64,000 bases of DNA from a bacterium 1XD8-76 (GCA_003611955.1 RAZE01000001.1:434001-498000), one strand, 5' to 3'. Numbered from the stretch's first letter, positions 33,682 to 42,886 are shown. Numbers and translations are program-made. The notes: generated by a model from the sequence alone, not told the origin.

Positions 33682-34969
33682 ATTTGGTATTGCGACCGTG
33701 CTCTTAATAGGTTCTATTTTAATAGGTTTTCCGATTGCTTTTTCCATTGGAATAACAACTGTGATCTATATATTGATGACTAATCCGATGAATGTGTCAT
33801 CGATTCCCATTCGCATGTTTTCGGGAATCAATTCCTTTACACTGATGGCACTTCCGCTTTTCATGCTGGCGGCGGAGATTATGATCCGTACCGGGATATC
33901 AGCCAAACTGTTTGACTTTGTGCGGATCAGCCGCTTCGGAAAAAAGAGAGGCGGACTTGCGTATGTAAATATCCTTGCCAGCACGATTTTCGGAAGTATT
34001 TCCGGGGCAGCGCTGTCAGATGTGGCGGGCCTCGGTGCGGTGGAGATGCAGGCGATGGAGGAGGACGGATACGATAAGGGATTTGCCTGTGCGGTCACGG
34101 CGGCATCATCGATACAGAGCCCGTTGATTCCGCCGAGCAATGTAGCTATCTTGTATGCGGGAACTATGGCGCTCTCAGTGGGGGCCGTGCTGTATGCAGG
34201 ATTTATCCCGGGAGTTCTTCTCGCGCTCAGCCAGATGATCTATGTGAAGGTGAACGGAAAACGTATGAATCTTCCCCAGCATGAGAAAAAGTATACACCG
34301 GAGGAGAGAAAGGATATCCGCAAAAGAGGCCTGATTGCCCTCGGCATGCCGCTTATCATCCTGATCGGCATCACAGGCGGGTTCGTAACTCCGACGGAGG
34401 CAGCGGCGGTGGCGGTACTGTATGCATTGATAGTCGGCCTGTTTATCTTTAAAAACCTGACTTGGAAGATGGTGGTGGAATCTCTGAATGCGGCGGCCAA
34501 GACGACGGCGAACCTGTTTATCATCACATCCCTGTCGGCGGTGTTTGCCTGGGCCATCGGCGTGGAACAGATTCCTCAGCAGCTGACAGCGTTCATGCTT
34601 TCCATCTCCGGGAATAAGTATGTCATCCTGATGATCATCAATGTAGTGTTCCTGATCGTGGGCATGTGGATGGAAACATCGGCGGCCATCCTGCTCTTTG
34701 TGCCGATCCTGGCGCCGATCGTCACCTCCATGGGGGTACACCCTGTGCATTTTGCAGTGATTGTCATCGTGAACTTGACAGTAGGGCTGATCACGCCGCC
34801 GGTAGGAGTTGTACTGTACGCGGTGGCCAATGTGGGGAAAGAGAAGTTCGAGAATGTAGTGAAAGCGACCATGCCGTTTATTCTTATGGGGTTTGCGCTG
34901 GTGATTCTGCTGACATTTATCCCCGATTTATGTTTGATTCTGCCGCGCCTTATGGGATTCCTTGATTGA
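33674..34969 (+). CDS. TRAP transporter large membrane subunit (DctM family)
   Basis: A 431-residue, 12-helix permease of the ion-transporter superfamily that works with DctP and DctQ, driven by a sodium gradient. Family stretches visible are SFTLMALPLFMLAAEIM, STIFGSISGAALSDVAGLGAVEM, SIQSPLIPPSNVAILYAG, and GLITPPVGVVLYAV. Overlaps the small subunit gene by eight bases and is followed closely by the racemase-like gene. Confidence 0.94.
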   Translation: MLEFGIATVLLIGSILIGFPIAFSIGITTVIYILMTNPMNVSSIPIRMFSGINSFTLMALPLFMLAAEIMIRTGISAKLFDFVRISRFGKKRGGLAYVNILASTIFGSISGAALSDVAGLGAVEMQAMEEDGYDKGFACAVTAASSIQSPLIPPSNVAILYAGTMALSVGAVLYAGFIPGVLLALSQMIYVKVNGKRMNLPQHEKKYTPEERKDIRKRGLIALGMPLIILIGITGGFVTPTEAAAVAVLYALIVGLFIFKNLTWKMVVESLNAAAKTTANLFIITSLSAVFAWAIGVEQIPQQLTAFMLSISGNKYVILMIINVVFLIVGMWMETSAAILLFVPILAPIVTSMGVHPVHFAVIVIVNLTVGLITPPVGVVLYAVANVGKEKFENVVKATMPFILMGFALVILLTFIPDLCLILPRLMGFLD

Positions 34970-34983
34970 CGGAGGTAGAGTAG

Positions 34984-36303
34984 ATGATTTTTGAACAGTT
35001 GCTGCGGGAGATAGAGGTTCCCGCTATGGTGCAGGTAAAATATCGTGTCAAGACCGGCGAGATCACCGGGGAACAGATCCCGGGCCTGCTCAGAGACTCC
35101 CTTGAGAAACAGGGGCTGCGGGAAAGACTTACGCCCGGAAAAACGGTGGCTCTTACATGCGGGAGCCGCGAGATATGCAATATCGATGTGATTATGAAAA
35201 GTATGGCGGATCTGCTGAAAGAGTGGGGGTTGAAGCCGTTTATCTTTCCGGCCATGGGAAGCCACGGAGGGGCGAGTGCCGAAGGACAGAGAGAAATTCT
35301 CGCGGGCTATGGCGTGACGGAGGGAGCGATGAGGGTTCCCATTAAATCTTCTATGGAGACAGTAGTTCTCGGAAAGAGTCCGAAAGGACTGGATGTTCAT
35401 TTTGACAAATATGCGGACGAAGCTGACTATGTGATACCGATCGGGCGTATCAAGCCTCATACGGATTTTCGTGGTAAGATCGAGAGCGGCCTTATGAAAA
35501 TGCTGACCATCGGCTGCGGAAAACAGCATGGTGCCAATATTTGTCATACGCTTGGATTTCCGATGATGGCGGAAAATGTGACGGAAATTGCGCGGGTCAT
35601 ACTGGAAAAAAAGAATATTCCGTTCGGCATTGCGATTATAGAGGACGCTTTTCACGGAACCTATAAAATTGAGGCGGTGCCGGGAGAGAAGATCGAAGAG
35701 AGGGAAGAAAGACTGTTGGTGGAGGCAAAAACGCTGATTCCGGGGATTCCCTTTGAAAAGGTGGATATCCTGGTTCTCGACGAGATTGGTAAGGATGTCA
35801 GCGGAGCGGGCATGGATCCCAATGTCACAGGGCGTTCCAGTATGTTGGGGAGATGGAGACCATTTATAGAGCGCATTGTCGTACTGGATCTGTCTGAAAA
35901 ATCGCATCATAACGGATGCGGAATCGGGGGAGCCGATATCACGACCCAGAGATTTTTGGAAAAAATGGATTTCTGTGTGTCATACCCGAACGGTATCACA
36001 AGCCACGACCCGTCGAGCATGAAGATTCCGCCGGTGATGCCAAACGACAGAAGCGCAGTGAAGATGGCGCTGCAGACCTGTATGGAAAATGACAGGGAGA
36101 AAGGATACAGAGTGGTATGGATGAAAAATACGCTGCACATGGATTCTTTCTATATCTCGGAGGCGCTGTTGGAAGAGGCGAAGAGTAGTGCGGATATCGA
36201 GATAACCGGAGGACTGCAGACTGTTCCCTTTGACGGGCAGGGAAATGTCCCCTGGCTTGGTGCGCCCGTGTTGGATTATGGTATGCATAAAAATCTGCAG
36301 TGA
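34984..36303 (+). CDS. LarA-like (nickel-pincer cofactor) racemase/epimerase family protein
   Basis: A 439-residue protein of the lactate racemase (LarA, DUF2088) superfamily. PAMGSHGGASAEGQ resembles the LarA His108 segment. GRIKPHTDFRGKIESGLMKML and CGKQHGANICH correspond to the region with the second His, the cofactor-bearing Lys and the nickel His; spacing between the His and Lys differs from L. plantarum LarA, so the exact residues need an alignment. Members racemise or epimerise 2-hydroxy acids including lactate, malate and aryl-lactates. The cofactor genes larB, larC and larE are not in the window. It sits between the TRAP permease and an HpcH/HpaI aldolase, so it likely acts on the imported acid. 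Confidence 0.8.
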   Translation: MIFEQLLREIEVPAMVQVKYRVKTGEITGEQIPGLLRDSLEKQGLRERLTPGKTVALTCGSREICNIDVIMKSMADLLKEWGLKPFIFPAMGSHGGASAEGQREILAGYGVTEGAMRVPIKSSMETVVLGKSPKGLDVHFDKYADEADYVIPIGRIKPHTDFRGKIESGLMKMLTIGCGKQHGANICHTLGFPMMAENVTEIARVILEKKNIPFGIAIIEDAFHGTYKIEAVPGEKIEEREERLLVEAKTLIPGIPFEKVDILVLDEIGKDVSGAGMDPNVTGRSSMLGRWRPFIERIVVLDLSEKSHHNGCGIGGADITTQRFLEKMDFCVSYPNGITSHDPSSMKIPPVMPNDRSAVKMALQTCMENDREKGYRVVWMKNTLHMDSFYISEALLEEAKSSADIEITGGLQTVPFDGQGNVPWLGAPVLDYGMHKNLQ

Positions 36304-36312
36304 GGTGAAAAA

Positions 36313-37101
36313 ATGAATCGTGTTTCTATTGTAAAGAACAAACTGGAAAAAAGGGAATTGTGTTTTGGGACGCATTGTTCCGTGGCAGATCTGGATTTTT
36401 ATGAGATGTGCGGCCTGCTGGGATATGACTACGTCTGGATCGACAATGAACATGCAGGCATGACACAGCCGATGATCAAAAACGCGATCATTGCGGCAAA
36501 TGCAGGGGGAAGCTGTGCTTTTGTCCGTGTACCGGACCACGAGGCGGCACATATCAAGCCGGTTCTCGAGTGCGGACCGGACGGCATTGTATTCCCCATG
36601 GTCAACACTGCGGAGGAGGCGGAAAAATGTGTTGCCATATGCACCTATCCGCCCGGCGGAATCAGAGGATTTGGTCCGCTTCGCAGCATGGACTATGGTA
36701 CAAAAGACCTGCAGTCGTATATTTCTTCGGTGGATGACAGCTTTCTGAGACTTATACAGTGCGAACATATCGAATCCGTGGAAAATCTGGACGAGATTCT
36801 GGAAGTGCCGGGTGTCAACGGAGTGATCTGTGGTCCCATGGATCTCTCGGCGTCCATTGGAAAGATCGGAGAATTTCGTGATCCGGAGATGCGAAGACTG
36901 ATGCAGGCTATTATAGATAAATGCAAAGCGCACGGAAAGCCTTTCGGTCTCTCTGTCGGCGGAATGCAAAAGGAATTCATCGCCTTCTGGCTGGAGCAGG
37001 GAGCGTGCTTTTTGTCCGTGGGAGGTCCACAAGACTATTTTCGCGACATGAGTTACAAAATGAGAGAAGAAATACGAGTTCTGGAACGGAAAAACAGTTG
37101 A
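36313..37101 (+). CDS. HpcH/HpaI family class II aldolase
   Basis: A 262-residue aldolase which in this family splits 4-hydroxy-2-keto acids into pyruvate and an aldehyde. The active residues are present: His in DNEHAGMT, Arg in FVRVP, Glu in IQCEHIESVENL, and Asp in GPMDLSASIG (metal pair). GPDGIVFPMV is the usual loop. The gene follows the LarA-like gene by nine bases. The -35 box of the next promoter overlaps its stop codon. The specific substrate is unknown. Confidence 0.9.
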   Translation: MNRVSIVKNKLEKRELCFGTHCSVADLDFYEMCGLLGYDYVWIDNEHAGMTQPMIKNAIIAANAGGSCAFVRVPDHEAAHIKPVLECGPDGIVFPMVNTAEEAEKCVAICTYPPGGIRGFGPLRSMDYGTKDLQSYISSVDDSFLRLIQCEHIESVENLDEILEVPGVNGVICGPMDLSASIGKIGEFRDPEMRRLMQAIIDKCKAHGKPFGLSVGGMQKEFIAFWLEQGACFLSVGGPQDYFRDMSYKMREEIRVLERKNS

Positions 37102-37126
37102 CGAAACGGAAATAATATTGTATTAT
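37098..37126 (+). promoter_or_regulatory. Promoter of the first DapA-family gene
   Basis: TTGACG (37098-37103), a 17-base spacer and TATTAT (37121-37126). The -35 overlaps the stop codon of the upstream aldolase. The -10 box is inside operator site B. Confidence 0.7.
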
Positions 37127-37144
37127 AATAACACATCATACAAT
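37117..37144 (+). promoter_or_regulatory. Operator palindrome overlapping the -10 box (site B of a two-site regulon)
   Basis: ATTGTATTAT (37117-37126), eight bases, then ATCATACAAT (37135-37144); one mismatch between arms. The right arm is identical to that of site A at 29448-29476, and the -10 box starts at the same base of the left arm in both. The gap is one base shorter than in site A. Confidence 0.7.
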
Positions 37145-37173
37145 AATACAACACGGAGTGAAAGGAGGAGACT

Positions 37174-38052
37174 ATGGCAAAAGAAATAACAGGCATCATA
37201 CCGCCCATTGTGACGCCCTTTGATGCGGATGGTACGATCAACAGCCGGCTGATCGAGAAAGAGATGAAGATCTGCATAGAAGCCGGCGTGCATGGTCTGA
37301 GCGTGGGCGGCAGCACAGGCGAGGGGCCTACGCTGCGCGACGAGGAACTGGTTGAGCTGATCCACATTGCAAAGGGGTACCTGAGGGAAGACCAAAGCCT
37401 TGTGTGCGGGGTTATGAGAACCTGTACGAGAGATGCAGTGCGGGCGGGACTTGCGGCAAAGGAGGCGGGGGCAGATGCCATTATGGTGACGCCGACGGCC
37501 TACAATGTACTTGTGCCAAACGAGCAGGGCATGTTCGATTTTTACAGCACCATCTCAAAGGAAGTGCAGATGCCGGTCATTATTTATAATGTAATTCCGC
37601 AGAACACTATTTCGCCGGGATTGTTCAAAAGACTGGTGGAGGAGACGGAGTATGTCCGCGGTGTAAAACAGAGCGTCGGCGGTGTGCAGGCACTTTACGC
37701 GATGAGAATGGCAGTCGGCCGGAAAGGCAACATATATGCCGCAACGGACGATATGCTGTACACCTGCTATGAGCTGGGTGCATGCGGCGCGATCTCTGCG
37801 ATTCTCTCCGTATTTCCGAAGGAGTGTGTGGAAATGTGGAACTGCCAGCAGAGCGGAAAAAGAGAGAGAGCTTTTGAGATTCAGAATCAGCTCTATGACA
37901 AATGGCAGTGCCTGGGCGGAAACCAGTTTCCGATCCGCCTGAAATATGCCCTGGAAGTTCTGGGCAGGGAGCCGGGATACTGCAGAAGCCCGATCACTTA
38001 TCTTCCGGAGGATGAAAAAGCGAGAATCCGGGAAGCGTTTGCAGAAAAATAG
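37174..38052 (+). CDS. DapA/NanA-family lyase (first copy)
   Basis: A 292-residue TIM-barrel class I aldolase/lyase. GGSTGEGPTLRDEE (pyruvate-carboxylate binding), VIIYNVIP (proton-relay Tyr) and GVKQSVGG (Schiff-base Lys) are all present. Family members are dihydrodipicolinate synthase, N-acetylneuraminate lyase, and various keto-deoxy-sugar-acid aldolases and dehydratases. The GGSTGE form and the position in a hydroxy-acid locus favour a catabolic keto-acid aldolase over lysine synthesis. It has its own operator-controlled promoter. Ribosome site AAAGGAGG. Confidence 0.9.
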   Translation: MAKEITGIIPPIVTPFDADGTINSRLIEKEMKICIEAGVHGLSVGGSTGEGPTLRDEELVELIHIAKGYLREDQSLVCGVMRTCTRDAVRAGLAAKEAGADAIMVTPTAYNVLVPNEQGMFDFYSTISKEVQMPVIIYNVIPQNTISPGLFKRLVEETEYVRGVKQSVGGVQALYAMRMAVGRKGNIYAATDDMLYTCYELGACGAISAILSVFPKECVEMWNCQQSGKRERAFEIQNQLYDKWQCLGGNQFPIRLKYALEVLGREPGYCRSPITYLPEDEKARIREAFAEK

Positions 38053-38085
38053 AACATAAAAAACAGAAAAAAAAAGGAGAATACG

Positions 38086-39006
38086 ATGAATTTTAAAGAA
38101 AAATACGGACAGATCCTGTTACCGCTGATCACCCCCTACGATGAGAAAGAGGAAGTAAACTATGATGTCTACGCGAAACTGATAGAGTATCTGATCAGAG
38201 AGGATCTGTGCGATACACTGATCGTCACCGGAACCACGGGAGAGGCATCCCTTCTGACTTTCGATGAGAGGGTAAAACTGATGGAAACGGCACTGAAAGC
38301 GTCGAACGGAAGAAAGCCGGTCATCGCGGGCACCGGATGCGCCTCCACGAAGGAGACGATCGCGCTGACAAAGGAAGCGGAAAAGCGGGGAATAGAGGTG
38401 TGCATGATCGTGGCACCGTTCTACAACAAACCGACCCAGGAAGGGCTTTACCTGCACTATAAAGCGATCGCGGAAGCCTGCCCGAACACAAAGATCCTGC
38501 TCTACAATATTCCGATTTTTGTCGGTGTAAACCTGGAGCCGCAGACGGTGGGGCGCCTGGCGGAGATCGACAATATTATCGGTATCAAAGATGAAGCCGG
38601 CATCAATCCGACGCAGGTCACGGATTTCTTCCTGGCGACGAAGGAGGCGGATCCGAACTTTGTTATTTTCAACGGGGACGACATTATGCTGCTTCCGACC
38701 ATCGTGCAGGGAGCTATGGGGTTAGTGAGCGGCGGCGCCCATATCTTCGGACATGAGATCCGCGAAATATTTGCAGCTTTTGAGAGAGGAGACAACGAGA
38801 AAGCGAAGGAGCTTTTTGTCCCGATCTACCGCGTGTGCAAATCGACGGGACAGAACGGAAGAATACTTCCGAACTCCATCCTGCGCCCGGCTATCGAGAT
38901 GGTGACAGGCATTAAGCTCGGGGCGGCGAGACGCCCGTTGGCTCCTGCGACGGAGGAAGAGATGGCGGTCACGTCGGCAATTTTAAAAGAGATCGGAAAA
39001 ATATAA
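38086..39006 (+). CDS. DapA-family lyase (second copy)
   Basis: A 306-residue member of the same family, but clearly different from its neighbour. Motifs are VTGTTGEASLLTFDER, LLYNIPIFVG and IGIKDEAG with the Schiff-base Lys. YNKPTQEGLYLHY is close to true dihydrodipicolinate synthases, so a role in lysine/diaminopimelate synthesis is possible, though co-transcription with the catabolic copy points to a keto-acid substrate. AAAAGGAG precedes the ATG, and a terminator follows the stop by nine bases. Confidence 0.88.
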   Translation: MNFKEKYGQILLPLITPYDEKEEVNYDVYAKLIEYLIREDLCDTLIVTGTTGEASLLTFDERVKLMETALKASNGRKPVIAGTGCASTKETIALTKEAEKRGIEVCMIVAPFYNKPTQEGLYLHYKAIAEACPNTKILLYNIPIFVGVNLEPQTVGRLAEIDNIIGIKDEAGINPTQVTDFFLATKEADPNFVIFNGDDIMLLPTIVQGAMGLVSGGAHIFGHEIREIFAAFERGDNEKAKELFVPIYRVCKSTGQNGRILPNSILRPAIEMVTGIKLGAARRPLAPATEEEMAVTSAILKEIGKI

Positions 39007-39015
39007 TTTATAGGA

Positions 39016-39055
39016 AAGACCGTACGACTCTCAGGCCAGAGCTGTGCGGTCTTTT
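39016..39055 (+). terminator. Terminator after the second DapA-family gene
   Basis: Ten-base arms AAGACCGTAC (39016-39025) and GTGCGGTCTT (39044-39053), one G-U pair, followed by a short T-run. Confidence 0.8.
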
Positions 39056-39069
39056 GCTTGAATGATTGA

Positions 39070-39098
39070 TTGCATTTTGTGGGAAATTCTGGTATGCT
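39070..39098 (+). promoter_or_regulatory. Promoter of the GntR regulator gene
   Basis: TTGCAT (39070-39075), 17 bases, TATGCT (39093-39098). No copy of the palindrome seen at 29448 and 37117 occurs here, so self-regulation through that site is not apparent. Confidence 0.55.
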
Positions 39099-39122
39099 AA
39101 AAACAAAACTGGGAGATAAGAG

Positions 39123-39815
39123 ATGAGAGAAATTCAGAGGATTTCCATCACAGACATGGTGGTGGACAGTATCAGGGAGATGATTGAGACGGAAGAATAC
39201 AAGGTGGGAGAAAAGCTTCCGGTCGAGGCGGAACTCTGCAAGATGCTGGGGGTGAGTCGTACAAGCGTGCGGGAAGCGATCCGTGTCCTGCGCGCGCAGG
39301 GATATATTGAGAGTAAACCGGGTAAGGGTGCCTATGTGGCGGCGAAGCGGAGAACAGAGGAGACGCCCTGGTATGATGTGGAAAATCCCCAGTTTACCGA
39401 TTTTATGGAAGTACGGATGGCGATGGAGACCATGGCGGTACGCCTGGCGGTAGAGCGGGCAAAAGAAAAGGACATCAAAAAGCTGGAGGAGATTCACGAG
39501 TTTTTCCTGGAGGCGAATGAAAAGAAAGAGATGACCAGACTGATCATGCTGGATGAACTGTACCACACCACGATTTTTGCCATCACGAAAAACCAGCTTC
39601 TGATCAATGTCAATGCACAGCTGTTGGAAGCGTTCAGGCAATACCGTTCAGAATCCTTTATGAATGAGAATGTATACCAGAATGCCATCGAACCTCACAC
39701 CAAAATTTTGGAATGTTTCAGGCGGCATGACGCGGGGCAGGCGGTGGAGGAAATGCGCAAACATCTGGATATCACCACCAGCGATATGGAACGGATCCAT
39801 AGAAAGCAGATGTAA
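39123..39815 (+). CDS. GntR/FadR-family (FCD domain) transcriptional regulator
   Basis: A 230-residue repressor. The winged helix covers residues 5-75 (VGEKLPVEAELCKMLGVSRTSVREAIRVLRAQGYIESKPGKGAYV). The all-helical FCD ligand domain follows, with the likely metal-binding residues Asp and His in LDELYHTTIF, His in EPHTKILE and His in MRKHLDIT. FCD regulators usually sense organic acids. It closes the hydroxy-acid locus and is the best candidate to bind the palindromes upstream of the malic enzyme and first DapA-family genes. Confidence 0.92.
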   Translation: MREIQRISITDMVVDSIREMIETEEYKVGEKLPVEAELCKMLGVSRTSVREAIRVLRAQGYIESKPGKGAYVAAKRRTEETPWYDVENPQFTDFMEVRMAMETMAVRLAVERAKEKDIKKLEEIHEFFLEANEKKEMTRLIMLDELYHTTIFAITKNQLLINVNAQLLEAFRQYRSESFMNENVYQNAIEPHTKILECFRRHDAGQAVEEMRKHLDITTSDMERIHRKQM

Positions 39816-39862
39816 ATGATGGCATAAAGGATCATTATTCGACTGTTACTTAGAAATTTAGT

Positions 39863-39895
39863 GGGAGTACTCTTTTGCAGGGTATTCCCTTTTTT
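39863..39895 (+). terminator. Terminator after the GntR regulator gene
   Basis: GGGAGTACTC (39863-39872) pairs fully, with two G-U, with GGGTATTCCC (39880-39889) and is followed by six T residues. Confidence 0.85.
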
Positions 39896-39941
39896 CATTT
39901 GTGGCGAAAGATCTGTCGGAAGGAAAGATGGAGAAAAATTC

Positions 39942-39970
39942 TTGTCTTACATCCTCTTTTAAAGTATAAT
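39942..39970 (+). promoter_or_regulatory. Promoter of proS
   Basis: TTGTCT (39942-39947), 17 bases, perfect TATAAT (39965-39970), 52 bases before the start codon. The leader is too short for a T-box riboswitch and shows no T-box motif. Confidence 0.75.
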
Positions 39971-40022
39971 TGCCCTAAAGCGATACAGATACAGAAAAAA
40001 GAAAGAGTGAGAGGACAAGAAG

Positions 40023-41453
40023 ATGGCAGACAAAAAATTAGTGGAAGCGATCACCTCCATGGAGGAGGATTTCGCGCAGTGGTATACAGACGTCGTGAAG
40101 AAGGCGGAACTGATCGATTATACGAGCGTCAAGGGCTGTATGGTGATCCGTCCGGCGGGATACGCGATCTGGGAACTGATCCAGAAGCAGCTCGACGATA
40201 TGTTCAAGGAGACGGGAGTGCAGAACGCTTATCTGCCCATGTTCATCCCGGAGAGCCTTCTGCAGAAGGAGAAAGACCATGTGGAGGGATTTGCGCCGGA
40301 GGTGGCGTGGGTAACGCACGGCGGGCAGCAGGAGCTGCAGGAAAGACTCTGTGTGCGCCCCACATCCGAGACGTTGTTCTGTGATTACTATAAAAATGTG
40401 GTGCAGTCCTACCGGGACCTGCCGCAGGTATTGAACCAGTGGTGTTCCGTCGTGCGCTGGGAGAAGGAGACGAGGCCTTTCCTTCGCAGCCGCGAGTTTT
40501 TGTGGCAGGAGGGGCACACGGCGCATGCGACGGCGGAGGATGCGGAGGCGAGAACGCTGCAGATGCTCCATGTCTATGCGGAATTTCTGGAGAAGGTGCT
40601 GGCGATCCCCGTGATCAAAGGGCAGAAGACGGAGAAGGAGCGCTTCGCGGGAGCGGTGGCTACCTATACGGTGGAGGCGCTGATGCACGACGGAAAGGCA
40701 TTGCAGTCCGGGACGAGCCATAATTTCGGGGACGGCTTTGCGCAGGCGTTCGGTATTCAGTTTACGGATAAAGATAACAAATTAAAATATGTACACCAGA
40801 CGTCCTGGGGCGTGTCCACCCGCATGATCGGCGGACTGATCATGGTGCACAGCGATAATTCCGGGCTGGTGTTGCCTCCCAGGGTTGCGCCGGTTCAGGT
40901 GGCGATCATCCCGATCCAGCAGAGGAAGGAAGGCGTGCTGGAGAAGGCGGCGGAGTTGAAAGAGATGTTGAAGGACTTCCGCGTGAAGGTGGATGACAGC
41001 GATAAGAGCCCGGGATGGAAGTTCTCCGAGCAGGAGATGCGCGGGATTCCTCTGCGCATCGAGGTCGGACCGAAGGATATCGAAGCAGGAAAGTGTGTGA
41101 TCTGCCGCCGCGATACGAGAGATAAGATGGAAGTGCCGTTCGGGGAGCTTGCCGGAAAGGTGAAAGAGCTGCTCGAGAAGATGCAGACAGAGATGCTGGA
41201 GCGCGCGAGGGCTCACAGGGATTCTCATACTTATGTTGCGAAGGACTATGAGGAGTTTAAGCAGATCTTTGGTGAGAAGGCAGGTTTTGTGAAAGCCATG
41301 TGGTGCGGATGTCAGGACTGCGAGGATAAGATCAAGGAAGAATTGTCTGTGACCAGCAGATGTATGCCTTTTGAACAGGAACAGTTGTCGGATGTGTGCG
41401 TCTGCTGCGGCAAACCCGCGAAGAAGATGGTTTACTGGGGCAGGGCCTATTAA
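40023..41453 (+). CDS. proS: Prolyl-tRNA synthetase, archaeal/eukaryotic type
   Basis: A 476-residue class II aminoacyl-tRNA synthetase lacking the YbaK-like insertion of the bacterial type. Features are [23 protein letters not shown], motif 2 [24 protein letters not shown], motif 3 region [17 protein letters not shown], and a C-terminal zinc-binding domain with [15 protein letters not shown] and [20 protein letters not shown] ending in the typical Tyr. It charges tRNA-Pro. This class is common in clostridia. It has its own strong promoter. Confidence 0.95.
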   Translation: MADKKLVEAITSMEEDFAQWYTDVVKKAELIDYTSVKGCMVIRPAGYAIWELIQKQLDDMFKETGVQNAYLPMFIPESLLQKEKDHVEGFAPEVAWVTHGGQQELQERLCVRPTSETLFCDYYKNVVQSYRDLPQVLNQWCSVVRWEKETRPFLRSREFLWQEGHTAHATAEDAEARTLQMLHVYAEFLEKVLAIPVIKGQKTEKERFAGAVATYTVEALMHDGKALQSGTSHNFGDGFAQAFGIQFTDKDNKLKYVHQTSWGVSTRMIGGLIMVHSDNSGLVLPPRVAPVQVAIIPIQQRKEGVLEKAAELKEMLKDFRVKVDDSDKSPGWKFSEQEMRGIPLRIEVGPKDIEAGKCVICRRDTRDKMEVPFGELAGKVKELLEKMQTEMLERARAHRDSHTYVAKDYEEFKQIFGEKAGFVKAMWCGCQDCEDKIKEELSVTSRCMPFEQEQLSDVCVCCGKPAKKMVYWGRAY

Positions 41454-41474
41454 GTCCGGCCTGTTAAATAAAAT

Positions 41475-42827
41475 ATGAAAAAAGATATAAAAATTACTTT
41501 GCCTGAACAGGTGACATTTATTATCAATACACTGAACGGAGCGGGCTTTGAGGCTTATGCGGTGGGCGGCTGTGTGCGGGATTCGATCATGGGGCGGGTG
41601 CCCGATGACTGGGATATCACCACATCCGCCGATCCGCAGCAGGTAAAAAAGCTGTTTCGGCGTACCATAGATACCGGTATTCAGCACGGCACCGTGACGG
41701 TGATGCTGCAGAAAACGGGTTATGAGGTGACGACCTACCGGATCGACGGGGAGTACGAGGACAACAGGCATCCGAAAAGTGTCGTATTCACAAAATCTCT
41801 GGAGGAAGATTTGAAGCGCCGGGATTTTACGGTGAATGCGATGGCATATCATCCGGCGCAGGGCCTGGTGGATATCTTTGACGGCATCGGCGATATGGAG
41901 AGAAAGCTCATCCGCTGCGTAGGGGATGCGCAGGAGAGATTTTCGGAGGATGCCCTGCGCATAATGCGGGGCGTGCGCTTTTCAGCGCAGTTTGGCTATG
42001 AGATAGAGGAGCAGACGAAAAAGGCGGCCTGTAAGCTGGCGGGGAATTTAGAAGACGTCAGCGCGGAGCGGATCAGGGTGGAGCTGGTAAAACTGCTGGT
42101 CTCCCCGCATCCGGATTATCTGCGCAGGGCGTATGAACTGGGAATCACAAAGGTCTTTCTGCCGGAGTTTGATCTCTGTATGGAGACGGAGCAGAATAAT
42201 CCCCATCACTGTTACAGTGTCGGTGAGCACACTTTGCAGGCGATGAGGGCTGTCAGAGCCGACAGGGTGCTGCGGCTTGCCATGCTTTTGCATGATATCG
42301 GAAAGCCGCTGACGAAAACGACGGATGAAACAGGAAAAGATCACTTTAAAAAACATGCGAAGGAGAGCACAAGACTGGCAGAAGATATTTTGCGCAGGCT
42401 GAAGTTTGACAATGATACGATAAAAAAAGTCTGCCGTCTGGTGGAGTTCCACGACTGGTCCATCGACCTGGAGGAGAATGTGAAGATTTCCACGGTGCGT
42501 CGGCTGATCTCGAAGATCGGGGATGACGCGTTTCCGGACATGTTTGAGGTAAATCGGGCGGATCTTCTCGCGCAGAGCGAATATTTCCGGACAGAAAAGC
42601 TGGCGAAGCAGGAGCGGCTGGAGGAGATGTATCGGGAGATAAAGGAGAAGAAAGACTGCTTATCCCTGAGAGATCTGGCGGTGAGCGGAAAAGATCTTCT
42701 GGAGAAGGGACTGAAGCCCGGAAGGGAACTGGGAGAAATATTACAGAGAATGTTGACGGATGTTTTGGGAGATCCGACACATAATAGAAAAGAGTATTTA
42801 TTAGAAAATTTGGACCAATATTTATAA
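41475..42827 (+). CDS. cca: CCA tRNA nucleotidyltransferase with HD domain
   Basis: A 450-residue enzyme which adds or repairs the 3' CCA of tRNA. The catalytic head reads AYAVGGCVRDSIMG and DDWDITTSADP with the two metal-binding Asp. RRDFTVNAMAYHP and EDALRIMRGVRFSAQ are family motifs. The C-terminal half has an HD phosphohydrolase domain (LLHDIGKPLTK and KHAKEST). This agrees with the observation that the tRNA in this window lacks an encoded CCA. It lies 21 bases after proS and is probably co-transcribed. Confidence 0.94.
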   Translation: MKKDIKITLPEQVTFIINTLNGAGFEAYAVGGCVRDSIMGRVPDDWDITTSADPQQVKKLFRRTIDTGIQHGTVTVMLQKTGYEVTTYRIDGEYEDNRHPKSVVFTKSLEEDLKRRDFTVNAMAYHPAQGLVDIFDGIGDMERKLIRCVGDAQERFSEDALRIMRGVRFSAQFGYEIEEQTKKAACKLAGNLEDVSAERIRVELVKLLVSPHPDYLRRAYELGITKVFLPEFDLCMETEQNNPHHCYSVGEHTLQAMRAVRADRVLRLAMLLHDIGKPLTKTTDETGKDHFKKHAKESTRLAEDILRRLKFDNDTIKKVCRLVEFHDWSIDLEENVKISTVRRLISKIGDDAFPDMFEVNRADLLAQSEYFRTEKLAKQERLEEMYREIKEKKDCLSLRDLAVSGKDLLEKGLKPGRELGEILQRMLTDVLGDPTHNRKEYLLENLDQYL

Positions 42828-42886
42828 CATACTTCGCCTTTTTGTTTCATAAGATAGGTTATGAACAATTTCAGGAGGCTTGCATT

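Noticed and set aside
34576..35910. A 444-codon minus-strand frame opposite the TRAP/racemase genes
   Set aside because: The plus-strand genes on this stretch are clear family members; the reverse frame has no motifs or start signals.
38086..39006. Calling the second DapA-family gene a definite lysine-biosynthesis dapA
   Set aside because: The motifs fit, but the operon is catabolic and the family is broad; the gene symbol was withheld.
39896..40022. Possible T-box riboswitch before proS
   Set aside because: The leader from the promoter is about 50 bases and contains no T-box sequence or specifier stem; the hairpin just upstream is the terminator of the GntR gene.
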